Part shown: positions 6,036 through 14,567 of the stretch, piece after piece
How positions within the stretch are numbered: position 1 is the stretch's first letter
How the letters are laid out: every line of letters begins with the position of its first letter
Assembly (NCBI GenBank): GCA_947380655.1
Contig: CANCRX010000036.1
Coordinates: 1-29,814 of the forward strand
Direction of reading: 5' to 3'
Origin: Alcaligenaceae bacterium
Lineage (GTDB): Bacteria; Pseudomonadota; Gammaproteobacteria; Burkholderiales; Burkholderiaceae_B
Length of the DNA: 29,814 bases
Made by a program: the position numbers and the translations under genes
Notes under the pieces: generated by a model
Told to the model about the DNA's origin: nothing
The model's input: the letters and a program-made list of their open reading frames with translations, nothing else
Database searches by the model: none

Positions 6036-8429
6036 GTGCGTATTTTTTTATCCCTGTTGCTTCTGCTGGTTTCAAGTATTGCGACAGTACGCGCGCAAGG
6101 CTCGGAGCCGCGCGCCACTGAAAGCCCCCCCACACAGCCCGTCCTGGTGCGTGGCCTCAAGGTCTCGCCCGCGCTCAGTAAGTCCTCAACACCCGACAAA
6201 GACATGCCGGCTTTCCTCGAAGCCCGCGACATGCGTGGTGATGCACAGAATAACGTCGTACTCGAGGGCAATGCTGTGGTCAGGCGTCAGGACGCTGTCT
6301 TGAAAGCCAATATCATCAATTACAACAGTCGTGCCGGGGTGATGGATGCCCAAGGTAACGCGCGCTTGATTCGTGATGGCAATATCGTGACGGGTCCCAG
6401 TATTACCTACAACACGAATGACGGAACGGCCAGCATTGATCAGCCTAATTTCTGGTTGGAAAGTGGCGGTGCGGGGGTGGGCTCCTGGGCCGATGTTTTT
6501 AACCGCAATCAGATGAGTCTGACCGATGTGACCTATAGTGGTTGTCCATGCCCACAGCCTTCCTGGTACATAGAAACAGAAAAACTCGATCTCGATTTTG
6601 AGGAGAACGAGGGGGTAGCGCGCAACGGTGTACTTTATTTCAAAGACGTACCGATCCTGGCCTCACCTTACCTGACGTTCCCACTTAAAAAAGAGCGCAA
6701 ATCAGGCTTTCTGTTACCGACCTTTGGTTCGACGACCAACACGGGTGCTGATTACACCCAGCCTTATTATTTCAACCTCGCTCCCAATTACGATATGACC
6801 ATGCAGTTGCGCGCCATGTCCAAGCATGGGTTGCAGCTCGGTGATGAGTTCCGCTACGTAGGTGAAGGATATTCCGGTTACTTGGCGGGAACCTATCTGA
6901 ACAACGATATATCAACAGGTACCGACCGGTGGCTTTATACGGCGATGCATTCGCAAACCTTCGGTAACGGTTTTTATGGTGGCTACAACCTGAATCGTGT
7001 TTCGGACGATAACTACTTTAAAGACTTTGCCAGTATCGCGGTCAATCAGGCCTCACTGACGTATCTGCCGTCTGTCGTCAGTCTTGGTTGGGCCGATCAG
7101 TATTGGTCGGCCGGTATTCAAACCATGACCTTCCAGACGATTGCCCCGACGGGCACGACCGTTGCGCCTATGTACAACAAGGTGCCCGAGTACACCATCA
7201 ATGGCGCGCGCTTTGACTATGGTGGTTTTGACGTGCAGTCACAAAATACGCTGACAGCATTCCAGATGCCGTTAGATAAACGGTTTGCCATTGGTCCTGA
7301 GGGTTCACTGCGCTGGAAGCCGGATGGTCAGCGTGCCTTATCCTATAACTCGATTGCCTACCCCATCGTGCAACCAGGCTGGTTTATTACCCCCAAGGTT
7401 GCGTTGAGTATGGCTCAGTATCAGACCGAATGGTATGGCTTGGAAAGCTGGTATGGCTATGGCCAGCCATCTAATTCCCGCGTGCTGCCAATCATGTCGG
7501 TTGATTCCGGTATGACCTTTGATCGGGATACGACTTTCTTTGGAAAATCCGCATTGCAGACCTTCGAGCCGCGGGCTTACTACCTGCGGGTGCCTTATCG
7601 AGATCAGTCGCAGTTACCCGTCTATGACACCACTCTGGCTGATCTGAATTTCTCCCAGATCTTTCAGGAAAATATCTTTGCCGGCTCTGATCGGATCAGT
7701 AACGCAAACCAGGTCACCGCCGCAATGACTACGCGCTGGCTGGATGCGGACTCCGGTTTTGAAAGACTCAGTCTGTCTGTTGCGCAACAGTTTTATTTTG
7801 AAGATCAGTACGTCACCTTACCTTTCGAAGTACCGCGTACGAATACCCGCTCATTATTCTTGCTTGGCGGTAACGCAGCGCTGACCGATACCACCACAAC
7901 GGGTGCGACCTTTCAGTACAACCCTTACACCAGCCAGTGGGATCGGGCACAGATCGTGACACGCTGGCGTCCTCAGCGACTGGCGACCTTGTCATTGTCT
8001 TATCGCTACCAGATCAACCCCCCTCCTGATGCAATCTATCAGACTCCCGGTCAGAATCAGATCAGCGCTTCCGCGCAATGGCCTTTGTCTAACCGCTGGT
8101 ATACCGTTGGGCGTGTGGACTACTCATTTAACAAAGTGGACGCACAAAGCACTATCGATCCTACGGTGACAGTGGCTATGCCTAAGGTGACGCAAGCCAT
8201 TCTGGGGCTCGAGTACAAAGGTGACTGCTGCTGGAGTGGCCGGATGGTGTTCCAGCGCTATGTTGTCAGCGCTGATCAGACCAATACGGGCGTGTTTTTT
8301 CAGCTTGAGCTAGGTGGTTTGGGTGCTTTGGGGCAGAATCCAATGGGTATGCTTGGAAGAAGTATTCCTGATTATCAAAATGTTAACTCTCCGATTCCAA
8401 ACGTTACAAAGTTTGAAAGGTACGAATAA
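6036..8429 (+). CDS. lptD: LPS-assembly outer membrane protein LptD
   Basis: 797 residues, close to the usual size. LptD is the beta-barrel of the LptDE complex that inserts lipopolysaccharide into the outer leaflet. A signal peptide occupies about 1-20 (MRIFLSLLLLLVSSIATVRA). An LptA-like jellyroll with EGNAVV repeats covers about 60-150, and the rest is barrel. There are exactly four cysteines, C170 and C172 in a CPC motif and C731-C732 in GDCCW; the N-terminal cysteine of E. coli LptD is absent. The GTG at 6036 is chosen because an in-frame TGA lies at 6003-6005, no other standard start intervenes, and the signal peptide begins here. It leads an operon; its stop overlaps the surA start by one base. 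Confidence 0.96.
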   Translation: MRIFLSLLLLLVSSIATVRAQGSEPRATESPPTQPVLVRGLKVSPALSKSSTPDKDMPAFLEARDMRGDAQNNVVLEGNAVVRRQDAVLKANIINYNSRAGVMDAQGNARLIRDGNIVTGPSITYNTNDGTASIDQPNFWLESGGAGVGSWADVFNRNQMSLTDVTYSGCPCPQPSWYIETEKLDLDFEENEGVARNGVLYFKDVPILASPYLTFPLKKERKSGFLLPTFGSTTNTGADYTQPYYFNLAPNYDMTMQLRAMSKHGLQLGDEFRYVGEGYSGYLAGTYLNNDISTGTDRWLYTAMHSQTFGNGFYGGYNLNRVSDDNYFKDFASIAVNQASLTYLPSVVSLGWADQYWSAGIQTMTFQTIAPTGTTVAPMYNKVPEYTINGARFDYGGFDVQSQNTLTAFQMPLDKRFAIGPEGSLRWKPDGQRALSYNSIAYPIVQPGWFITPKVALSMAQYQTEWYGLESWYGYGQPSNSRVLPIMSVDSGMTFDRDTTFFGKSALQTFEPRAYYLRVPYRDQSQLPVYDTTLADLNFSQIFQENIFAGSDRISNANQVTAAMTTRWLDADSGFERLSLSVAQQFYFEDQYVTLPFEVPRTNTRSLFLLGGNAALTDTTTTGATFQYNPYTSQWDRAQIVTRWRPQRLATLSLSYRYQINPPPDAIYQTPGQNQISASAQWPLSNRWYTVGRVDYSFNKVDAQSTIDPTVTVAMPKVTQAILGLEYKGDCCWSGRMVFQRYVVSADQTNTGVFFQLELGGLGALGQNPMGMLGRSIPDYQNVNSPIPNVTKFERYE

Positions 8430-10042
8430 TGCAAGTTGCTGGCGTTTTGCGTAAATATCTCACCACCCTGATTTTGTGTTTGGGGTGCGGGGTAATGTTT
8501 GTTGCTTCGGGGCAGACAACCTCTACTCCAAAAGCAAAGCCTGCCGCGAGTAAGTCGCAAGCCCCTGCAACTGACGCAACTGCTGCAACAAAACCAAAGT
8601 CGGCTGCATCCGATCAGGAAGCCGACACGATTGTTGCGGTCGTTAACAAAGACGTGATTACCCAACGCGAGTTAACGACACGTTTTCAGCAAGCTAAAAA
8701 TGAACTGCGTCAAAAGGGTCAGACACCTCCAGATGATTTGCTGATGCGCGATGTATTGCAGCGACTGATTCAGGAGCGCCTTGAAAAACAAGAAGCGCAA
8801 CGTTTGAAAATTGTCGTCACCGATGCAATGGTGCAAAAAGCCATTGATTCGATCGGGCAGCGTAATAACCTGACGGCAGCGCAGGTGCGTAAGCAAATCG
8901 AAGGTTCTGGTATGGGCTGGGATCAGTACCGTGAAATGATTCGACGTGAAGTCATGCTTGAAGGGTTGCGTCAGCGAACTGTTGACAGCACGGTCCTGAT
9001 ATCGGATGCCGAAGTGGATGCATATTTACGCGACCAAAAGGCGCGTCAGTCAGGTGGCTTGGCTGCCCTTGCGCAACAAAGCGCGCCTCCTGCACCTCAA
9101 CCAGAGCCTGCTCCTAAGCGCGCCCAGCAGGCACGTCCGAATCAGCCTGCAATTTTGGGATTGGCACAGATTTTGATTCGTGTACCCGAGGGCTCGTCTG
9201 ACGAGCAGGTCAATGCCTTACGGGCTCGCGCGCAGGATGCACTCTCAAGAATCAAGCGCGGCGAAAGCTTTGAGAAAGTTGCACAGGCTGTCTCTGAAGG
9301 CCCAGAGGCTGGCCGTGGTGGAGACATGGGCGCGCGACCCTTGGAAGGTTGGCCAGATCTTTTTCTCAAGGCTGTCGCAAACGTTAAAGATGGACAGATC
9401 TCCGGCATTATCCAGAGCGGTAATGGTTTCCATATCCTCAAGGTAATGGGACGTGCAGGGGGGGCGCAATCGGCTCCTGAACCCGCCCCCCAACAGGCCC
9501 CGGCAGCCGCAGCGGGACCCGCAGGTGCGCGAGGTCCGGCGGGTGCTCAAGGTGGTGCACGTCAGGGCCCTATGCCAGTCGATCAAACTAAAGCGAAACA
9601 TATTTTGATCAAGACCTCGCAGGTCGTCACTGATGAAATTGCTCAACAAAAACTTGCTCAGATTCGTGAGCGGTTGGTTGAGGGTAAAGAGTCTTTTGCG
9701 GACTTGGCCAGACGCTTTTCAAATGATAGTTCAGCACCTCAGGGTGGAGATCTTGGTTGGCTCAATCCCGGTGAAACGGTACCGCCGTTTGAAAATGCAA
9801 TGAATAGACTCAAGGTAGGTGAGGTCAGTCAGCCAATTAAAACGCAGTTCGGCTGGCATCTGATTGTTGTAGATGACCGTCGTACCCAGGATATGGCTGA
9901 GCAGTTTGAACGCAACCAAGTGCGCCAAAGGCTCTTTATGCAACGCTCTGAAGCTGCGTTTGAAGTGTGGCTGCAACAGATCCGTAACCAGTCTTATATT
10001 GATAATCGTCTCGAGAAACGCTTGAATCAGGCGAAGGAATAG
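8429..10042 (+). CDS. surA: Periplasmic chaperone / peptidyl-prolyl isomerase SurA
   Basis: 537 residues, about 110 longer than E. coli SurA. It escorts outer membrane proteins, LptD among them, through the periplasm. Order: signal peptide about 1-28; a low-complexity Ala/Pro/Lys stretch 29-62; SurA N-terminal chaperone domain about 63-205; a Pro/Gln-rich linker 210-240; parvulin domain 1 at about 241-341 (GLAQILIRVP ... GFHILKV); a 44-residue Ala/Pro/Gly linker 342-385; parvulin domain 2 at about 386-490 (KAKHILIKT ... GWHLIVVDD); and a C-terminal helix. The extra length lies in the two linkers and the N-terminal stretch. Residues 363-377 form five Gly-X-Y triplets, collagen-like. The ATG shares one base with the lptD stop (TAATG). 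Confidence 0.95.
   Translation: MQVAGVLRKYLTTLILCLGCGVMFVASGQTTSTPKAKPAASKSQAPATDATAATKPKSAASDQEADTIVAVVNKDVITQRELTTRFQQAKNELRQKGQTPPDDLLMRDVLQRLIQERLEKQEAQRLKIVVTDAMVQKAIDSIGQRNNLTAAQVRKQIEGSGMGWDQYREMIRREVMLEGLRQRTVDSTVLISDAEVDAYLRDQKARQSGGLAALAQQSAPPAPQPEPAPKRAQQARPNQPAILGLAQILIRVPEGSSDEQVNALRARAQDALSRIKRGESFEKVAQAVSEGPEAGRGGDMGARPLEGWPDLFLKAVANVKDGQISGIIQSGNGFHILKVMGRAGGAQSAPEPAPQQAPAAAAGPAGARGPAGAQGGARQGPMPVDQTKAKHILIKTSQVVTDEIAQQKLAQIRERLVEGKESFADLARRFSNDSSAPQGGDLGWLNPGETVPPFENAMNRLKVGEVSQPIKTQFGWHLIVVDDRRTQDMAEQFERNQVRQRLFMQRSEAAFEVWLQQIRNQSYIDNRLEKRLNQAKE
10034..10038 (+). promoter_or_regulatory. Ribosome binding site for the TTG start of rsmA
   Basis: AAGGA inside the last codons of surA lies five bases before the TTG at 10044. 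No ATG or GTG exists in frame before the essential GQNFL motif at residues 12-16, so this site together with TTG decides the start. Confidence 0.65.
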
Positions 10043-10043
10043 C

Positions 10044-10829
10044 TTGGCTGCTGCGCATCAGGCTCGTAAACGTTTCGGCCAGAACTTTCTGGTCGATCAG
10101 ACTGTCATCTCCTCGATCATTCGCGCGATTGCTCCTAAAAATGGAGATCGCCTGATTGAGATCGGACCAGGTTTATCGGCACTGACGGCTCCATTGCTTG
10201 ATCATCTGGAGCACCTGACCGTTATTGAAATTGATCGGGATCTGGCAGGCAGATTGCGTAATCGCTATGCTCCTGAGCGACTGACTATTGTGAATGCGGA
10301 TGCGTTGCAAACTGACTTTGCTCCGTTCGGTCCAGGTTTGCGAATAGTCGGTAATCTGCCTTACAACATTTCCAGTCCCTTGCTTTTCGCATTGGTTGAA
10401 TATGCTGATCAAGTGATTGATCAGCATTTCATGTTGCAACGAGAAGTCATCGATCGTATGGTGGCCGAGCCTGCAAGCAGTGATTACAGTCGGTTGTCCG
10501 TGATGTTGCAATATCGTTATCGAATGGAAAAACTATTCGATGTCGCACCTGATGCGTTTGATCCGCCACCGCGTGTCACCTCTTCTATTGTGCGTATGAT
10601 CCCGTTAGGCGCAGATCGACCACAAGCGCGCGACCAGGCACTGTTTAGCAAGGTTGTACAGCGTGCCTTTTCTCAGCGTAGAAAAATGCTGCGCGGTGTG
10701 ATGGGCGAATGGACCTCGCTCATCCCCTGGTCAAACCTTGCTATCGAGCCTACGTGGCGCGCGGAGCAGGTTTCTGTTGCTGGCTTTATCGCGATAACCG
10801 ATGCGCTGCATGCTGCAGGCGTAGCCTGA
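10044..10829 (+). CDS. rsmA: 16S rRNA dimethyladenosine transferase
   Basis: 261 residues (also called KsgA). It dimethylates two adjacent adenosines near the 3' end of 16S rRNA (A1518 and A1519 in E. coli) using S-adenosylmethionine, late in 30S maturation. RKRFGQNFLVD at 9-19 is the family N-terminus, IEIGPGLSALT at 38-48 is the cofactor motif, E62/D64 bind the ribose, and NLPYNIS at 104-110 is the catalytic motif IV. The start is a TTG one base after the surA stop. In E. coli pdxA lies between surA and rsmA; here it is absent. The gene is convergent with glycerate kinase across 52 bases in which I see no strong terminator hairpin. Confidence 0.95.
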   Translation: MAAAHQARKRFGQNFLVDQTVISSIIRAIAPKNGDRLIEIGPGLSALTAPLLDHLEHLTVIEIDRDLAGRLRNRYAPERLTIVNADALQTDFAPFGPGLRIVGNLPYNISSPLLFALVEYADQVIDQHFMLQREVIDRMVAEPASSDYSRLSVMLQYRYRMEKLFDVAPDAFDPPPRVTSSIVRMIPLGADRPQARDQALFSKVVQRAFSQRRKMLRGVMGEWTSLIPWSNLAIEPTWRAEQVSVAGFIAITDALHAAGVA

Positions 10830-10881
10830 AAATATTCAGGTTCACAGACAAATTTAGCGCTTGTATCCAATTATTCAGCAC

Positions 10882-12024
10882 TCAAATTACATTGTGGCGA
10901 GCGGCTAGCCAGAGCCTCATGATGTCTTGTGCACGCTCTTCAAGCAAAGTACTGGCTTGTTCGCAAGCATCTTGCAGCGTACAAGGTCCAGAGACGATGC
11001 TAAAGGCTGCATGGATACCGGCCGCGTAAAGTGCCTGATAATCCTTGCCTAAAGAGCCCGCGATTGCGACCACCGGCACACCTGCATGGCGAGCGATGGT
11101 CGCAACACCCATTGGAGTTTTTCCAAGCAAGGTTTGTGCGTCCATACGGCCTTCGCCGGTGATCACTAAGCTGGCGCCCTGAATGGCCTCGGCGAGCCCA
11201 CCAATTTCAGCCACAACTTCGACACCGGGCCTGAATCTTGCTCCCATCCACGCCAGGGCAGCAAAACCGAGCCCGCCTGCTGAGCCCGCACCGGGCGTTT
11301 CGCGTGAGTCGACTCCAAGATGTTGTGCGCAGCAATCAGCAAAATGCCCGAGTGCTGTGTCCAGTATTTTGACCTGGGTAGGCGAGGCACCTTTTTGTGG
11401 CCCGAAAATCGCTGAGGCGCCTTTTAAGCCGCAAAGCGGGTTGTTTACGTCTGAGGCAATGGTGATTGTGATGTCTGCGAGTCGACGATCCAGATGACTG
11501 CTGTCAATTCTGGCGAGTGTGCCCAGTGCTTCTCCGCCTGGCGCAAGCGTCTGCCCGCTAGCGTCGAATAAGCCCAAGCCAAGTGCCTGTAGCATGCCGG
11601 CGCCCGCATCGTTGGTCGCCGAACCACCGAGCCCCAGCACAATATGTTTGGCGCCCGCATCTAATGCATAGCGGATTAATTCGCCGACGCCGTAGCTCGT
11701 CGCACGCATCGGGTTACGTTGTTCGGCAGGGATGTGTTCTAGACCTGCCGCAGCGGCCATTTCTATGATCGCTGTTGCGTTTGGTAGCCAGCCCCATTGG
11801 GCCTCGATCGGCGCGCCGAGTGCGTTCTGAACGCGATGCGTGCGTGCCTGTCCCTGGGTGGCGGCGAGCACTGCTTCGACCGTGCCTTCACCGCCGTCCG
11901 CCATCGGTATGCAAAGGATATGTGCCTGAGGGGCTGCCCGCTTGATGCCACGTGCGATGGCTTGGGCGACTTCAGGTGCGGATAGACTTTCTTTGAATGA
12001 ATCTGGAGCGATGACAATTTTCAT
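10882..12024 (-). CDS. Glycerate 2-kinase (GlxK/GarK family)
   Basis: 380 residues from the ATG at 12024. The start MKIVIAPDSFKESLSA matches the family N-terminus directly; an upstream TTG at 12036 would add four residues and overlap the preceding gene, so it is less likely. The enzyme phosphorylates D-glycerate with ATP to 2-phosphoglycerate, feeding glyoxylate or glucarate breakdown into glycolysis. Visible motifs are ADGGEGTVEA near 45, GLGGSATNDAGAGML near 130 and TGEGRMDAQTL near 290. It is last in the minus-strand run and starts four bases after the stop of the SpmAB-type membrane protein. No glyoxylate carboligase or tartronate semialdehyde reductase is nearby, so its pathway here is unknown. 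Confidence 0.92.
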   Translation of the reverse strand: MKIVIAPDSFKESLSAPEVAQAIARGIKRAAPQAHILCIPMADGGEGTVEAVLAATQGQARTHRVQNALGAPIEAQWGWLPNATAIIEMAAAAGLEHIPAEQRNPMRATSYGVGELIRYALDAGAKHIVLGLGGSATNDAGAGMLQALGLGLFDASGQTLAPGGEALGTLARIDSSHLDRRLADITITIASDVNNPLCGLKGASAIFGPQKGASPTQVKILDTALGHFADCCAQHLGVDSRETPGAGSAGGLGFAALAWMGARFRPGVEVVAEIGGLAEAIQGASLVITGEGRMDAQTLLGKTPMGVATIARHAGVPVVAIAGSLGKDYQALYAAGIHAAFSIVSGPCTLQDACEQASTLLEERAQDIMRLWLAARHNVI

Positions 12025-12028
12025 ATTT

Positions 12029-13258
12029 TCAACCAAAGAACCAATAGCAGATCGCTATCGAAGCCAGTACCCCAGCCAAATCAGCAAGGAGCGCGCAGCC
12101 AACCGTGTGGCGCGCGCGTTGCACGCCGACCGAACCAAAATAGACCGCAACCAGATAAAAAGTGGGCTCAGTGCTGCCTTGAACGGTCGCTGCTAACAGT
12201 GCAGGAAAACTATCCACTCCGTGAAATTTCATTGTTTCAATTAGTAGTGCACGCGCAGCAGTTCCCGAAAAGGGTTTGACGAGTGCGGTGGGAAGTGCAT
12301 CGACAAAGCGGTCGTCACCCGAAAAGACGTGCACGAGCCATCTGATGCCATCCAGAGCAATGTCGAGTGCACCCGAGGCGCGCAATACACCTACCGCACA
12401 GAGCATTGCCACCAAATAAGGCAGGAGATCTTTGGCGATATCGAAGCCTTCTCGAGCACCCTCTAGAAACGCCTCGTAGACATCAACCTTGCGCCATGCG
12501 CCTACCGCGACGAACACGACGATAATTCCAAATAACACTAAATTTCCGGTGAGAGAGGATACCTGGGCGAGCGCCGCCGCAGATAAACTGAGTGCGCCAG
12601 CCATGATGCTGCCGAGAAATAACGCGATACCGAAGATCCACATTAATACGACGGGATCGCGCAGTGGTAAGCGCTGAATGAACGCAACGGATAAGAACCC
12701 AGTGAGCGTCGAGGCGCTGGTCGCCAACAGGATTGGCAGAAATACGAGCGTAGGATCCGGCGCCCCTTGCTGTAACCTGTACATGAAAATGCTGACAGGA
12801 ATCAGCGTAAGAGAAGATGCGTTGAGCACTAAAAATAAAATTTGTGCGTTGGTCGCTGTTTCAGGATCAGGGTTCAGCGTTTGGAGTTCACGCATCGCTC
12901 GCAAGCCGATGGGGGTGGCCGCATTATCCAGACCCAGTCCGTTCGCAGCAAAGTTCAGCGTAATCAGCCCAATTGCAGGATGGCCTCTGGGCACACCCGG
13001 CATGAGCCGTGCAAACAAGGGTCCGAGCCAGCGCGCGAGTGTATTGACCATCCCGGCATGCTCGGCGATGCGCAAAAAGCCTAACCAGAGCGTCAAGGTA
13101 CCAAACAGCACCACCATGATTTGCACGGATAGCGATGCCATGTCAAAAAGGCTGGTCACCATCTGACCAAAAATCTGGCTATTGCCAAGCAGTAACCACT
13201 GCGCCAGCGATGACACGGCAGCGATCAGAAAAAAACTTAGCCAGAGAATGTTCAGCAT
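12029..13258 (-). CDS. Nucleoside-recognition (Gate) domain membrane protein, SpmA-SpmB fusion type
   Basis: 409 residues, strongly hydrophobic with many predicted membrane segments. The N-terminal half carries NFAANGLGLDNAATPIG at 102-118, the hallmark of SpmA. The C-terminal half, after about 210, resembles SpmB, ending in a domain with KPFSGTAARALLIE near 320 and STEPTFYLVAVYFGSVG near 365. In Bacillus, SpmA and SpmB are separate proteins affecting spore core dehydration. Fused homologues in non-spore-forming Gram-negatives have no settled function, and Gate domains recur in transporters. The gene lies between gloA (19 bases upstream) and glycerate kinase (four bases downstream), so it is probably co-transcribed with both. 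Confidence 0.85.
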   Translation of the reverse strand: MLNILWLSFFLIAAVSSLAQWLLLGNSQIFGQMVTSLFDMASLSVQIMVVLFGTLTLWLGFLRIAEHAGMVNTLARWLGPLFARLMPGVPRGHPAIGLITLNFAANGLGLDNAATPIGLRAMRELQTLNPDPETATNAQILFLVLNASSLTLIPVSIFMYRLQQGAPDPTLVFLPILLATSASTLTGFLSVAFIQRLPLRDPVVLMWIFGIALFLGSIMAGALSLSAAALAQVSSLTGNLVLFGIIVVFVAVGAWRKVDVYEAFLEGAREGFDIAKDLLPYLVAMLCAVGVLRASGALDIALDGIRWLVHVFSGDDRFVDALPTALVKPFSGTAARALLIETMKFHGVDSFPALLAATVQGSTEPTFYLVAVYFGSVGVQRARHTVGCALLADLAGVLASIAICYWFFG

Positions 13259-13277
13259 GGGGGGAGCAGGCGAGGCG

Positions 13278-13667
13278 TCAGGCGGTTTTTTTCTGGATCA
13301 GTTCAATTTTGTAGCTGTCAGGATCTTCAACGAAGGCGATCACTGTCGTACCGTGCTTCATTGGACCCGCTTCACGCACGACTTTGCCGCCTAAGGCTCG
13401 AATCTTGTCACATGCTGCGTAGGCGTCATCGACTTCCAGAGCGATATGACCGTAGGCGGTCCCCAGGTCGTAGCGGTCGGTATCCCAGTTGTAGGTCAAC
13501 TCAAGTACAGGCCCCTCAGTTTCATCCTGATACCCAACAAAGGTGTTGGTAAAACGACCTGAAGGATATTCTGTGCTGCGTAGGACGCGCATACCGAGAA
13601 CGGTCGTGTAGAACTCGATCGAACGCTCTAAATTTCCGACGCGCAGCATGGTGTGAAGAATTCGCAT
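13278..13667 (-). CDS. gloA: Lactoylglutathione lyase (glyoxalase I)
   Basis: 129 residues, a full-length glyoxalase I. It isomerises the methylglyoxal-glutathione hemithioacetal to S-lactoylglutathione. The four metal ligands are visible: H5 in ILHTMLRV, E56 in VLELTYN, H74 in YGHIALEV and E122 in YKIELIQ, the pattern of the short Ni/Co-type bacterial enzymes. It follows the YgjP-like gene after 60 bases, a gap that may hold its own promoter, and an AGGA site precedes the ATG. Downstream is the SpmAB-type gene. Confidence 0.95.
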   Translation of the reverse strand: MRILHTMLRVGNLERSIEFYTTVLGMRVLRSTEYPSGRFTNTFVGYQDETEGPVLELTYNWDTDRYDLGTAYGHIALEVDDAYAACDKIRALGGKVVREAGPMKHGTTVIAFVEDPDSYKIELIQKKTA

Positions 13668-13727
13668 GTTTATTCCTGTGAAGCTTGGATTATTCTGGTG
13701 ATCATAACAACGCTTACCAAGTGATGC

Positions 13728-14567
13728 TCAGATTTCTGGCACACCATCCGGTGTATGTTTGTTGAGTAATTGACGGGCAGTATGGTAATCAGGATAGAGT
13801 TGCTGGACTTCCGCCCAAAAATCATGACTATGATTCATTTCGCGCAGGTGGGCGAGCTCGTGGGCAATCACGTAGTCGATAATCATCGGGGAGAAATGAA
13901 TCAGTCGCCAATTCAGCATGATGTTGCCATCGCTCGTGCATGAACCCCACCGGGTCGAGGCGGATGACAGGCGCCATTTTTTGACTTGCAGACCTGTTTG
14001 ATCCAGAAAGAATTTGAGGCGCAGTTCAAACCAGGCACGTGCTCGCCCCTGCAGCCAGGATTGCGTCATATCTCGCATTCTGTTGGCATCGGCATCATGC
14101 GGCAGGGGTAGCCATAGAGCCTGACCAGCCAGGGGCGCGTCAGCATCCCCCTCAAAAAACGGCGCACCCTGTGGCACATGGGGACCGGGAACGCCGCTGC
14201 GTAAGGTAATTTTGCAGCCAAGATAGGGCAGTTCCCCACCTGATTGCCAGCGAGTGTGTGACATCGCTAGCTGTTCTTTACGCGTTTGCCAGTCTTTGAG
14301 TTTAGACAGAATCCAAGGCATTTTTTCGACGACTGCAGCGTCGATCTGTTGCAAGGTCACCCAGTTCGGCGCGGTAACGCGCAAGCCTTCCTCGCCGATT
14401 ACAAAGCCGATGCTGCGACGACGTGAGCGGGTCAATACAAAGCCGACCGTGTGATCGCCGTGTTTGACTAGTCGCCATTTCGTATCGGGTGCGAGCTTCT
14501 CAGGTGCGATGGTCCACCCCGGTCTCGGGGTGTCCGCATCGGACAACAAGAGCTCGAGTTGACTCAT
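13728..14567 (-). CDS. YgjP-like zinc metallopeptidase (M48/DUF45 type)
   Basis: 279 residues. The C-terminal half has the zinc site HELAH at 236-240 followed by NHSHDFW at 245-251, giving the third histidine, and RWGSC at 206-210, all typical of the YgjP/WLM-like predicted metalloproteases. The N-terminal 200 residues carry the RRRSIGFVIGEEGLRVTAP strand region common in this family. No signal peptide is visible, so the protein is probably cytoplasmic. Substrate and role are unknown for the family; in many bacteria it is linked to type I restriction genes, but no such genes occur here. Its ATG overlaps the acyltransferase stop by four bases (ATGA). Confidence 0.88.
   Translation of the reverse strand: MSQLELLLSDADTPRPGWTIAPEKLAPDTKWRLVKHGDHTVGFVLTRSRRRSIGFVIGEEGLRVTAPNWVTLQQIDAAVVEKMPWILSKLKDWQTRKEQLAMSHTRWQSGGELPYLGCKITLRSGVPGPHVPQGAPFFEGDADAPLAGQALWLPLPHDADANRMRDMTQSWLQGRARAWFELRLKFFLDQTGLQVKKWRLSSASTRWGSCTSDGNIMLNWRLIHFSPMIIDYVIAHELAHLREMNHSHDFWAEVQQLYPDYHTARQLLNKHTPDGVPEI

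Noticed and set aside
8429..8490. Possible lipoprotein signal in SurA (CLGC near residue 20)
   Set aside because: The -3 position is cysteine instead of leucine or a similar residue, and SurA is a soluble periplasmic protein.
9245..9649. Reverse-strand open frame of 134 codons opposite surA
   Set aside because: Shadow of the low-complexity and parvulin coding sequence; no domain features.
12025..12036. TTG start four codons before the glycerate kinase ATG
   Set aside because: It overlaps the preceding gene, and the family N-terminus MKIVIAPDSFKES begins precisely at the ATG.
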